A stretch of 45,560 nucleotides of DNA, taken from positions 1 through 45,560 of the forward strand of contig NZ_JABIOQ010000057.1 in the NCBI RefSeq assembly GCF_018698455.1. The letters are read 5' to 3'. The stretch comes from Sulfurimonas sp. Lineage in GTDB: Bacteria > Campylobacterota > Campylobacteria > Campylobacterales > Sulfurimonadaceae. Of this stretch, positions 1-8,435 are shown piece after piece (the first letter of the stretch is position 1; each line of letters starts with the position of its first letter). The position numbers and the translations under genes are program-made. A model generated the notes under the pieces. It saw only the letters and a list, made by a program, of their open reading frames with translations, searched no databases and had not been told where the DNA came from.

Positions 1-581
1 AAGGGATTCGTGTATTTAATATCCAAAATAACTCTTTAAAAGAAGTTCTTCTTGCTTCTGTAGCATTTTATAGAGATGGCTACTGGAACATTAAAAATGC
101 AGATATTATAAAAAAACCAGATGATATGAGTTTTACATCTCTAGGAATTGAAGTTACAAAAGATGAGGATTTGAAGATTCTCAAAGGTTTTAGACCTAAG
201 GTTTTAGATCAAGTGTACGAGGGGAAAGTAAACTTTACGATCAAAAATGCAATAGATGCAATTATACTTTTAAATGAACAAAATATGAATACTAGTAGTA
301 TAAAAGGGGCATTATATAAGATTTTTGTCTATCCATTTTTTGTGCCCTGCCTGATTGTTATAATCTTCTTTTTTGTTCCAATTAGTGCCCGTTTTTTAAA
401 TGTATCTCTTTTTAGTTTTGGAGCAATTTTAGCTACACTACTTATATGGGGACTACTTTTTGTGCTTATAGAACTTACAAATACAAAGACAATTCCGAGT
501 GAAATAGGTGTTATAGCCCCTGTATTTATCCTCTTTCTTATAGCCTTTCGACAGTGGCGAAAATACCGAGTAGCTACTTAA
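1..581 (+). CDS. LptF/LptG (YjgP/YjgQ) family permease, C-terminal part
   Basis: This is the 3' part of a gene that begins before the window; the frame is open from base 3 to the stop at 579-581, so the ATG at 126 is internal. The tail has the look of an LptF/LptG permease: a soluble segment, then three hydrophobic stretches near the end (residues about 65-85, 91-115 and 125-143 counted from base 126), ending in a short basic tail. In this family, LptF and LptG form the inner-membrane part of the ABC machine that moves lipopolysaccharide to the outer membrane. Which of the two this is cannot be told from the tail. A 55-bp gap separates it from lysA on the same strand, so cotranscription is likely. 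Confidence 0.7.
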   Translation, partial: GIRVFNIQNNSLKEVLLASVAFYRDGYWNIKNADIIKKPDDMSFTSLGIEVTKDEDLKILKGFRPKVLDQVYEGKVNFTIKNAIDAIILLNEQNMNTSSIKGALYKIFVYPFFVPCLIVIIFFFVPISARFLNVSLFSFGAILATLLIWGLLFVLIELTNTKTIPSEIGVIAPVFILFLIAFRQWRKYRVAT

Positions 582-636
582 CTCCCTTATAAGCACACTT
601 TAGGTAAAATCACTTAAAAAAGAGTGCGGAAACTTT

Positions 637-1848
637 ATGATTGATTTTAAAAAACTTACAGAAAAATATCAAACACCACTTTATGTGTATAACTTTGACT
701 ATATGACAACACAGTATGAAGAACTTAAGTCTGCATTTAAAGGGAGAAAGTCTATTGTTGCATATGCAGTAAAAGCAAATTCTAACCTAAGTGTTGTAAA
801 ACACTTTGCTCGGATGGGAAGTGGTGCAGACTGTGTGTCTATTGGCGAAGTTAGACGTGCTTTTCTTGCAGGAATACCAGCGTACAAAATTCTTTTTTCA
901 GGTGTTGGTAAGCGCGATGAAGAGATTCGAGAAGCGATAGAAAAAGACATTTTATACATCAATGTTGAGAGTGAAGCTGAACTTGGCCGTGTTGAAATGA
1001 TAGCTAAAGAGTTAAAAATAAAATCTCGTATAAGCATACGTGTAAATCCTAATATAGACCCTAAGACACATCCATACATTTCAACTGGACTTCATGATAA
1101 TAAATTTGGCGTAGATTTAAATACAGCAAAACGTATGTATATCATGGCAAATAATTCTGAATTTTTAGATCCGGTAGGAATTCACTTTCACATTGGATCA
1201 CAACTCACAGAACTGGGACCAATCCGTGAATCAGCAGAGATTGTTGCTGACTTAGTTCGCTCACTGCAAAATATAAAGATAGAGCTAAAATTCTTTGATA
1301 TTGGTGGAGGAATAGGAGTCAAATATGATAATGAAACTACGATTAAGCCTTATGACTATGCACAAGCAATCTTAGGCACATTAACTGCACTTGATCTAAC
1401 AATTCTTTGTGAACCGGGGCGTTTTTTAACTGCTAACGCTGGTTACTTTGTTAGTAAAGTACTCTATGAGAAGCAAAATGGAGCTAAAAAGTTTGTAGTT
1501 GTTGATGGTGCTATGAATGACTTACTTCGTCCATCTCTTTATAATGCTTACCATAAGATAGAAGCTATTTCAGAATCAACATCTCAAGAACGTCCAGTAG
1601 ATATAGTTGGTCCAGTGTGTGAAAGTGGAGATTTTTTTGCAAAAGACTATCCTTTACCGGAATTAGCTCATAATGATTTAGTAATTGTACATAGTGCTGG
1701 TGCATATGGATTTGGAATGGGAAGTAACTATAATAGCCGTGGAAGAAGTGCTGAAGTGGCTTTAGAAAATGGCCAAGATCGACTTATCCGTAAACGCGAA
1801 ACTTTTGAAGACTTAATCGCGTTAGAGCAAGAGTTCTTAAAGGATTAA
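637..1848 (+). CDS. lysA: Diaminopimelate decarboxylase
   Basis: A 403-residue protein of normal length for LysA, the PLP enzyme that decarboxylates meso-diaminopimelate to L-lysine, the last step of lysine synthesis. It is a fold-III (alanine racemase-like) enzyme. The PLP lysine is K46 in AYAVKAN. HFHIGSQ, the glycine-rich DIGGGIG phosphate-binding loop, CEPGRF and the substrate-binding GPVCESGD are all present. The ATG at 637 follows a purine-rich GGAAA. The stop at 1846-1848 lies one base before the TTG start of the next gene, so the two genes are translationally close. Nothing suggests decay. Confidence 0.96.
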   Translation: MIDFKKLTEKYQTPLYVYNFDYMTTQYEELKSAFKGRKSIVAYAVKANSNLSVVKHFARMGSGADCVSIGEVRRAFLAGIPAYKILFSGVGKRDEEIREAIEKDILYINVESEAELGRVEMIAKELKIKSRISIRVNPNIDPKTHPYISTGLHDNKFGVDLNTAKRMYIMANNSEFLDPVGIHFHIGSQLTELGPIRESAEIVADLVRSLQNIKIELKFFDIGGGIGVKYDNETTIKPYDYAQAILGTLTALDLTILCEPGRFLTANAGYFVSKVLYEKQNGAKKFVVVDGAMNDLLRPSLYNAYHKIEAISESTSQERPVDIVGPVCESGDFFAKDYPLPELAHNDLVIVHSAGAYGFGMGSNYNSRGRSAEVALENGQDRLIRKRETFEDLIALEQEFLKD

Positions 1849-1849
1849 T

Positions 1850-2626
1850 TTGTACTTTATAGATGTTCAAGGTACCTTAATAAGTGATGAAGATAAATTC
1901 CCTATTCAGGGAAGTATAGCATTTATAGAAAAATTGAATAAAGAAAATATTCCTTATATGATTATCACGAATAATACAAAACAATCTTCTAAAGATTTTC
2001 ATACTTATTTGAATTCTGTAGGACTTAACTTTTCTTATGAAAAGTATCTTGATCCACTTATGTTACTCCAGTTAAGAGTTTCTCAAGAATCAGTAGCAGC
2101 CTATGGTGCAGCTGCTTTTTTGGAAACTCTTAAGTCTATGGGTTACACACTTAATTATGAAAAACCCCAAACAGTTTTAGTGGCAATAAAAGAGGATTTT
2201 TGTGCTGATGAATATGCACAAATGATCGACTTTTTGCTAGATGGTGCTTCATTAGTAGGAATGCATGAGACTTCCATATATGCAAAAAACTCAAAACGCT
2301 ATCCTGGAGTTGGGGCAATTTTAAAAATGCTTGAATTCTCAACTAGTAGTCCTTATAGTGTTATAGGAAAACCGAGTGTTGCATTTTATAAAGAAGCATT
2401 GAGTAAGTTACAAAAACAAGATTCAAATGCCTCTTATGAAGATATAGTGATGATAAGTGATGATGTGAAAGGTGATTTAGGTGGTGCAAAAGAGCTTGGA
2501 ATGAAAACTATTTTTGTTACAAGTGGAAAGTATAGAACCAAAGAAGAAATAGTCCCATTGTTAGATGAGAGATTAAAACCAGATTTTGTATATCAAGATA
2601 TGCAAGAAGTATTGGAGAAGATATGA
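1850..2626 (+). CDS. NagD-type HAD hydrolase with an altered first motif
   Basis: A 258-residue cytoplasmic HAD-superfamily protein with a C2-type cap in the middle, as in NagD and related sugar-phosphate or nucleotide phosphatases. It starts with TTG, one base after the lysA stop. Motif I is FIDVQGTL: the nucleophile Asp is present but the usual second Asp (DxD) is Gln. Motif II is ITNNTKQ, the motif III lysine is in IGKPS, and motif IV is MISDDVKGDLGGA. The gene overlaps pheA through an ATGA junction. Its place between lysA and pheA suggests housekeeping metabolism, but no substrate can be named. Confidence 0.8.
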   Translation: MYFIDVQGTLISDEDKFPIQGSIAFIEKLNKENIPYMIITNNTKQSSKDFHTYLNSVGLNFSYEKYLDPLMLLQLRVSQESVAAYGAAAFLETLKSMGYTLNYEKPQTVLVAIKEDFCADEYAQMIDFLLDGASLVGMHETSIYAKNSKRYPGVGAILKMLEFSTSSPYSVIGKPSVAFYKEALSKLQKQDSNASYEDIVMISDDVKGDLGGAKELGMKTIFVTSGKYRTKEEIVPLLDERLKPDFVYQDMQEVLEKI

Positions 2627-3735
2627 AAAGTAGTAATGACTGGAAGACTTTAGAAGATTGTAGAGATGCGATAGATAGTATTGATAGCGAGATGTTAGCT
2701 CTTTTAAATAAGCGTATGAATATTGTCCAAAGAGTTGGTGAGATAAAAAAAGATACAGGTGGTGCTATTTATAGACCTGAGCGTGAAAAAGCAATAGTTG
2801 AAAGACTTACGAAGTTAAGTGAAGAAAAGCAAGGCCTTTTAAATGCAAGTGCAATAGAAGCTATCTTTTTAGAGGTTTTTGCCGTTTCTCGTAATCTTGA
2901 ACTTCCTGAACGTATAGCCTACTTAGGCCCTGAAGGAAGCTTTACACACCAAGCTGCTGAAAGTCGTTTTGGTGCAATGAGTGACTACTTTTCACTTGGG
3001 TCTATTCATTCTGTATTTAAAACACTTGAAGCTTCTCGTGCAAAGTTTGGAGTTGTTCCTATTGAAAATTCAAGAGATGGAATCGTTGGAGAGACACTAG
3101 ACTTACTTTCTAAAAGTTCTGTAAAAATAGTGGCAGAACTTTATATGCCAATTCACATGTCATTTGCAACAAAGGCAAGGAAACTTGAGGATATAACAAA
3201 AATATATTCTAAAGATAAAGGCTTTGGTCAGTGTCGAGAGTTTTTAAATGAGCATGGTTTTGTAAATATAGAGCAGATACCAGTAGAGTCAACTGCAAAA
3301 GCAGCAATCTTAGCCGAAGCAGATGAGAGTGCAGCTGCAATATGTTCTCATATAGCAGCCAAGCTTTATGGTGTGCCCACTATGTTTGAAAACATCGAAG
3401 ACGAGCATGGAAGTGCTACTCGTTTTATTATTCTAAGTGACTTTAAAAATGCTATAAGTGGCGAAGATAAAACATCGATACTTGTCAGGTTGAAAGATGC
3501 AGTAGAAGCTGGTTCTCTTGTGCATTTTCTACAAGACTTTGATACACAAAATATTAATTTATCCAAAATTGAATCTCGCCCATCAAAAGACAAGGGTGGA
3601 TTTGGTTACTGGTTCTATATAGATTTTTATGGTCATATTGATGAGCCAAGAATTCAAAAAGTTTTAAAAACACACACAAATGAAGTTACATGGCTTGGTA
3701 GTTATGTAAAAGGTGAGGACTCAGATAATGGATAA
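2623..3735 (+). CDS. pheA: Bifunctional chorismate mutase / prephenate dehydratase (P-protein)
   Basis: A 370-residue fusion. Residues about 8-90 form an AroQ-type chorismate mutase (ALLNKRMNIVQRVGEIK, IYRPEREKAI). Residues about 97-275 form prephenate dehydratase (AYLGPEGSFTHQAA, VPIENSRDG, the catalytic SATRFI). A C-terminal ACT domain carries the phenylalanine-sensing ESRP motif. Together they convert chorismate to phenylpyruvate, with feedback inhibition by phenylalanine expected. The start overlaps the stop of the HAD gene. The last four residues (SDNG) appear to be recent, because a copy of the pheA tail lies just downstream (3742-3773) and ends in TGA directly after GED. Confidence 0.95.
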   Translation: MKSSNDWKTLEDCRDAIDSIDSEMLALLNKRMNIVQRVGEIKKDTGGAIYRPEREKAIVERLTKLSEEKQGLLNASAIEAIFLEVFAVSRNLELPERIAYLGPEGSFTHQAAESRFGAMSDYFSLGSIHSVFKTLEASRAKFGVVPIENSRDGIVGETLDLLSKSSVKIVAELYMPIHMSFATKARKLEDITKIYSKDKGFGQCREFLNEHGFVNIEQIPVESTAKAAILAEADESAAAICSHIAAKLYGVPTMFENIEDEHGSATRFIILSDFKNAISGEDKTSILVRLKDAVEAGSLVHFLQDFDTQNINLSKIESRPSKDKGGFGYWFYIDFYGHIDEPRIQKVLKTHTNEVTWLGSYVKGEDSDNG

Positions 3736-3773
3736 ATGCAGATGGCTTGGTAGTTATGTAAAAGGCGAGGACT
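3690..3773 (+). repeat. Tandem duplication of the pheA 3' end
   Basis: A 32-bp segment at 3690-3721, beginning ATGGCTTGG and ending GAGGACT, recurs at 3742-3773 with a single T-to-C difference (3713 versus 3765). The offset is 52 bp. The first copy codes for the pheA tail [10 protein letters not shown]. In the second copy the same frame would end in TGA right after GED, which looks like the ancestral end of pheA. The duplication therefore adds four residues to PheA and lengthens the gap to hisC. Confidence 0.85.
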
Positions 3774-3779
3774 GAAACA

Positions 3780-4874
3780 ATGAAATTTAATAAAAAATTA
3801 GAAAGTATAAAAACATATGAGGCTGGAAAGCCCATTGAACTTGTTGTTAGAGAATTTGGGATTGATCCTAAAGATATAATAAAACTAGCAAGTAACGAAA
3901 ACCCTTATGGATGTTCTCCTAAAGTGATAAAGTCAGTAAGTAAAATAGTCGCTAATATGGCACTTTACCCTGATGATAGTATGACAAAACTAAAGAATGG
4001 ATTACAGTCACGTTTTGAAGTGGAGGAGAATAATATAATCATTGGAAGTGGTAGTGATCAGGTAATTGAATTTATAATGCATGCAAAAGCAAATGCAAAC
4101 TCAAAAATACTTATGAACAGTGTTACTTTTGCCATGTATGAAATTTATGCAAAACACATAGGGGCAGTAGTGATTCGTACAACTTCGCAAAAACATGATT
4201 TAAATGAATTTTACGAGCTCTATAAAACAGAAAAACCAGATATTATCTTTTTATGTACTCCTAATAATCCAACTGGCGATGCTATAGATAGAGACGAAAT
4301 GATGGCATTCATTCAAAAGATTAATAAAGATACTTTAGTAGTTATTGATGGTGCATATATGGAATATACTATCTATAAGAACAAAGCTAAAAGTGTTACT
4401 CCAAAAGAACTTATCAAAAAGTATGATAACGTGATTTATTTAGGGACATTTTCTAAGGCTTATGGACTTGGTGGTATGAGAGTTGGATATGGAATTGCAG
4501 ACTCTAAAATAATTAAAGAACTTTATAAACTAAGACCACCTTTTAACATTACGACACTCTCGCTTGAAGCGGCATCTATTGCACTAGAAGATGAGGAATT
4601 TGTAAACAATTGTATCTCTTTGAATTTTGATGAGATGAAACGCTATGAAGAGTATGCAAAAAAGAAAAAAATAGATATAATAGAGAGTTATACAAACTTT
4701 GTTACATTATGTTTAAATGAGACACAGAACTCTACAAATTTAGCAAATCACTTACTTAAACGTGGAATGATTATACGTGATTTAAGTGGATATGGAATGA
4801 ACGCGATACGTGTAACAGTTGGAACTCCGGAACAAAATAGTCGCTTCTTTGAACTAACATCAGAATTATTATAA
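3780..4874 (+). CDS. hisC: Histidinol-phosphate aminotransferase
   Basis: A 364-residue fold-I PLP aminotransferase. It shows LASNENPYG near the N-terminus, [12 protein letters not shown], the PLP lysine in [12 protein letters not shown], and RVGYG. HisC makes L-histidinol phosphate from imidazole acetol phosphate; in this lineage the protein next to pheA may also transaminate aromatic keto acids, which is an inference from the neighbourhood. The start is the ATG at 3780, just after the duplicated pheA tail. Nineteen bases separate it from fliF. The pheA-hisC-fliF order matches that known in Campylobacter jejuni. Confidence 0.92.
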   Translation: MKFNKKLESIKTYEAGKPIELVVREFGIDPKDIIKLASNENPYGCSPKVIKSVSKIVANMALYPDDSMTKLKNGLQSRFEVEENNIIIGSGSDQVIEFIMHAKANANSKILMNSVTFAMYEIYAKHIGAVVIRTTSQKHDLNEFYELYKTEKPDIIFLCTPNNPTGDAIDRDEMMAFIQKINKDTLVVIDGAYMEYTIYKNKAKSVTPKELIKKYDNVIYLGTFSKAYGLGGMRVGYGIADSKIIKELYKLRPPFNITTLSLEAASIALEDEEFVNNCISLNFDEMKRYEEYAKKKKIDIIESYTNFVTLCLNETQNSTNLANHLLKRGMIIRDLSGYGMNAIRVTVGTPEQNSRFFELTSELL

Positions 4875-4893
4875 ATTTTAAAATGAGAGATTA

Positions 4894-6612
4894 ATGGATT
4901 TTAAAGCACTTTTTTCACAACTTGTTGTTTTATATGTAAAATTAACAAAACAACAGAAGATTATTATTACTGGGGCTATTTTTGGTATTGTCTCATTTTT
5001 GATATTTTTGGTTGTATTTACTTCAAGTCAAAATAAAAAAGAAAATTATGAAATACTTTTTGATGAATTAAGTTCATCTGATGCAGCAAAAGTAGTTGCA
5101 CAACTCGAAAAGGATGCAGTTCCCTATAAAATTGGTGCTAATAATATTATAAGAGTACCGAAGAATGTTGTCTATAAACAGAGAATAAACATAGCCTCTC
5201 TTGGAATTCCAAAAGAGAATGGGGTAGGATTTGAGCTTTTTGATAAACAAGAGTTTGGTGCTACGAGTTTTGATCAGAAAATAAAACACTTACGTGCTTT
5301 AGAAGGTGAGCTATCACGTACAATTAATGCACTCTCTCCTATAGAGAGTGCAACAGTAAGTCTAGCACTTCCTAAAGATACTTTGTTTGTTTCGAAGCAG
5401 GTTGCTCCAACAGCTTCTGTAATGGTTGAAATGATAGAAGGTAGAAATTTAAACTCTAAACAGATTAGAGGAATAAAAAATTTAGTTGCAGCTGCTGTTC
5501 CAAAACTTTCTTCATCCAATGTTATGCTTATAAGTAGTGATGGAGAGACTCTTGGCGATGAAGATGAAATGTCACAAATGGGAGACCTTTCTGTTGTTCA
5601 ACAAAAGTTTAAAGTTAAAGAAGAAAAAAAGAAACAAAGAAAGATAATGAGTGTTATCGCTCCCTTTGTTGGTGGTAAAGATAAGGTTGTTGCTCAAGTG
5701 ACAATTGAATTTGATTTTTCTATTATGAACTCTACATCAGAGACTTTTGATCCTGAAAATGTTGTGAGAAGCGAGCAGGTTAGTGAGGAGAAACGCGACG
5801 GTGGTTCTCCTGAACAAATTGGTGGTGTTCCTGGAACAGTTAGTAACATAGGCCCAGTACAAGGACTAAAAAGTAAGCAAACAAAAGAAACTTACCAAAA
5901 AAATAGTGGAACAACAAACTATGAAGTAGGTAAAACAGTAAGTACAACAAAGAGTCAGTTCGCTCGAGTCAAAAGAATTACTGCAGCTGTTGTGGTTGAT
6001 GGAAAATATAAGGTGAAATTAGATGCTAGTGGAACAGTAACTAAAGAGATAGAGTATATAGCACTTAGTGATAGTGACCTTGAGGCACTTGTATCACTTG
6101 TAAGTCGCTCTATTGGAATTAATGATGATAGAGGGGATGAAATAAGTGTTAAAAATTTACAGTTTGATAGAACAAGAAATGAAGTTACAGTTGATGGTGT
6201 TAGTAGAATTGTAAATATATCGCAAATATATCTTGCTCCTTTTTCCGGATTGTTTAAGTATTTAGCAGTTTCACTATTACTATTAATCCTTTATAAAAAG
6301 GTTATTTCTCCATTTGCAGCTAGAATGCTTGAAATATCTAAGGAAGATGAAGATATTAGTACTCCATTATTAAATATTGAAGATGATGAAGATGAAGACC
6401 TTGTTGAAAAAGCACAAATGATGCGCAAGAAAGTAGAAGATCAGCTTGGTGTAGGAAGTGGTTTAGATGAGGATGAAATGACATATGAAATAACTTTAGA
6501 AAAAGTAAAAAATTTGGTTGAAGATAGTCCAGATGCAATTGCATCACTTTTTGAAGCTCTTCTAGAAGAAGAAGAAGAAGGAAGTAATATGGCTAGAGCG
6601 GAAAAAAGGTAA
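4894..6612 (+). CDS. fliF: Flagellar MS-ring protein FliF
   Basis: A 572-residue MS-ring protein, the base on which the flagellar motor and export gate assemble. It has a first membrane segment at residues about 24-45, a periplasmic ring-building region (FDELSSSDAAKVVAQLE, then the characteristic RALEGELSRTI and ATVSLALP), a second membrane segment near residue 450, and an acidic cytoplasmic tail that in this family binds FliG. Length and order are normal. It heads a fliF-fliG-fliH run with 3-bp and 1-bp junctions, so the MS-ring, switch and export regulator proteins are made together. Confidence 0.96.
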   Translation: MDFKALFSQLVVLYVKLTKQQKIIITGAIFGIVSFLIFLVVFTSSQNKKENYEILFDELSSSDAAKVVAQLEKDAVPYKIGANNIIRVPKNVVYKQRINIASLGIPKENGVGFELFDKQEFGATSFDQKIKHLRALEGELSRTINALSPIESATVSLALPKDTLFVSKQVAPTASVMVEMIEGRNLNSKQIRGIKNLVAAAVPKLSSSNVMLISSDGETLGDEDEMSQMGDLSVVQQKFKVKEEKKKQRKIMSVIAPFVGGKDKVVAQVTIEFDFSIMNSTSETFDPENVVRSEQVSEEKRDGGSPEQIGGVPGTVSNIGPVQGLKSKQTKETYQKNSGTTNYEVGKTVSTTKSQFARVKRITAAVVVDGKYKVKLDASGTVTKEIEYIALSDSDLEALVSLVSRSIGINDDRGDEISVKNLQFDRTRNEVTVDGVSRIVNISQIYLAPFSGLFKYLAVSLLLLILYKKVISPFAARMLEISKEDEDISTPLLNIEDDEDEDLVEKAQMMRKKVEDQLGVGSGLDEDEMTYEITLEKVKNLVEDSPDAIASLFEALLEEEEEGSNMARAEKR

Positions 6613-6615
6613 AAT

Positions 6616-7644
6616 ATGTCAGAATTAAGTTCAGCACAGCAATCAACACTAAATGACATGGAAATGGGAGAAAAGATAGCTATACTTCTGTTACAGCTAG
6701 GGGATGACCTTACTGCAAGTATATTTTCAGCTATGAATATTGAGTCAATAACGGAAGTTTCAAAATTTATAGCAACTAATAAGACTGTCGATAGAGAGAC
6801 AGTCGTAGCAATTTTAGAAGAATTTCATGCAATATTTCAGTCTGGTAAGTATATGAGTTCTGGTGGTCTGGAATATGCAAGAGAGCTTCTGTATAGGACT
6901 CTTGGTACAGATGAAGCCAAACTTATTCTTGATAAATTATCGAAAAATATGGAAACAACTCAAAATTTTGCATATCTATCTAAAATTAAACCGCAGCAGC
7001 TTTCGGATTTTATTATAAATGAGCATCCCCAAACTATTGCACTTATACTAGCCCATATGGATGCAACAGAAGCTGCTGAAACACTTCAATACTTCCCGGA
7101 TGACATAAGAAGCGAAGTAGCAATGAGAATGGCAAGACTAGGAGATATATCTCCATCTGTGATTAAAAGAGTTTCTGCAGTTTTAGAATCTAAACTCGAG
7201 TCTTTAGCAACATACAAGGTTGAAGTTGGTGGACCTCGTGCAGTTGCTGATGTATTTAACAGACTTGGTGCAAAAAGTTCTAAAGCAACTTTAGCTAATA
7301 TTGAACAAGTGGATGAAGATCTCGCAAGTCTTATTAAAGAAATGATGTTTACTTTTGAAGATATTGTTTCACTTGATAAGAATGCAATTATTGAGACACT
7401 AAAAGTTCTTGATAAAAATGATCTAATGCTAGCGCTTAAATCCTCTCCTGAGGAATTAAAAGAAAAATTCTTCTCAGCTATGAGTGAGAGAGCTCGCGCT
7501 GCCTTTGAAGAAGAGATGCAATTCCTCGGGGCTGTTAAAATGAAAGATGTTGAAGTTGCACAAAGAAAAATTGTTGAAGTGGTTAATGGTCTTGCTGAGT
7601 CTGGTACAATTCAGATGGGTTCAACTGATGAGATGATTGAGTAA
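6616..7644 (+). CDS. fliG: Flagellar motor switch protein FliG
   Basis: A 342-residue FliG, the torque-generating switch-complex protein between the MS ring and FliM/FliN. The N-terminal domain starts near residue 18 (KIAILLLQLGDDL). The middle domain carries NEHPQTIALILAH and the EHPQ-type motif. The C-terminal domain keeps the charged helix expected to interact with the stator (MSERARAAFEEEMQFLG). The stop TAA shares a base with the ATG of fliH. No defects are seen. Confidence 0.96.
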   Translation: MSELSSAQQSTLNDMEMGEKIAILLLQLGDDLTASIFSAMNIESITEVSKFIATNKTVDRETVVAILEEFHAIFQSGKYMSSGGLEYARELLYRTLGTDEAKLILDKLSKNMETTQNFAYLSKIKPQQLSDFIINEHPQTIALILAHMDATEAAETLQYFPDDIRSEVAMRMARLGDISPSVIKRVSAVLESKLESLATYKVEVGGPRAVADVFNRLGAKSSKATLANIEQVDEDLASLIKEMMFTFEDIVSLDKNAIIETLKVLDKNDLMLALKSSPEELKEKFFSAMSERARAAFEEEMQFLGAVKMKDVEVAQRKIVEVVNGLAESGTIQMGSTDEMIE

Positions 7645-8429
7645 TGGCATCAATAATATCTGGAACCAATAGAGAAAAACATCGTATAGATAAATATAAC
7701 TTTAAAGTTATAGATTCTAAGGGAAATATTAGTACTAAAGAATCTTCTCCAGAAAAGATTTCCACTGAAGAAAATCATTCAAAAGCAAGGCCTTGTGATG
7801 TTGATTCTAGTGCATTAAGTATAAGTTCCAAAGACTCTCTAATAGAGTCTCTTATGCAAAAAACTGATGAAATGTCATCTAATTTCATTAAACTGCAAAT
7901 GAAGCTTGAGAGTAAAGAAGAAGAATACAAGACAGAAGTACAAAGTGCGAAAGAGCTTGCATTTGCCGAGGGTATTGAAGCGGGTATAGCAAAGGCACTT
8001 AAAGATGGTGATGATTTATTAAGTAAATCCCTTGCTCTGTTCTCTTCATCAGTAAGAAAGTTAGAAGAAAATGCGAGTGAATTTGAAAATGCTTTAGAGG
8101 GAATAAAGACAGAGTTAATTTCGGCAGCATTAGATATTTCAGCCGAAGTGATTCAAGTTGAACTTTCTGAGAACTCGAATGAGGTTGCAAAAAAATTGTC
8201 CAATACACTTATTAAAGAACTTCAATCTGCATCTAATATTACAATAAAAGTTAATCCAAATAACCATGGAACAATTTCAGAACACATAGGTAAACTAGAG
8301 CATGTAAATATAATATCTGATAGTGCAGTAAGTGAAGGTGGAGTAATTGTAATGAGCGATGCTGGAAATATAGATGCACAGATATCTAAAAGATTTGAGA
8401 GAGTGAAAAAAGCTGCATTAAGCGAGTAA
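7644..8429 (+). CDS. fliH: Flagellar export ATPase regulator FliH
   Basis: A 261-residue protein placed directly after fliG (TAATG overlap). It has a low-complexity Ser/Glu-rich N-terminus, a long helical middle (residues about 85-150) with AFAEGIEAGIAKA, and a C-terminal globular part (LDISAEVIQVEL, IKVNPNNHGTI, GGVIVMSDAGNIDAQI) typical of FliH. FliH is the stator-like partner of the flagellar ATPase FliI and tethers it to the export gate. Identity rests on both the C-terminal signature and the position. Confidence 0.9.
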   Translation: MASIISGTNREKHRIDKYNFKVIDSKGNISTKESSPEKISTEENHSKARPCDVDSSALSISSKDSLIESLMQKTDEMSSNFIKLQMKLESKEEEYKTEVQSAKELAFAEGIEAGIAKALKDGDDLLSKSLALFSSSVRKLEENASEFENALEGIKTELISAALDISAEVIQVELSENSNEVAKKLSNTLIKELQSASNITIKVNPNNHGTISEHIGKLEHVNIISDSAVSEGGVIVMSDAGNIDAQISKRFERVKKAALSE

Positions 8430-8435
8430 ATAAAT

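Noticed and set aside
699-1079. 126-residue minus-strand frame inside lysA
   Set aside because: Shadow of lysA: no family features, and lysA is intact.
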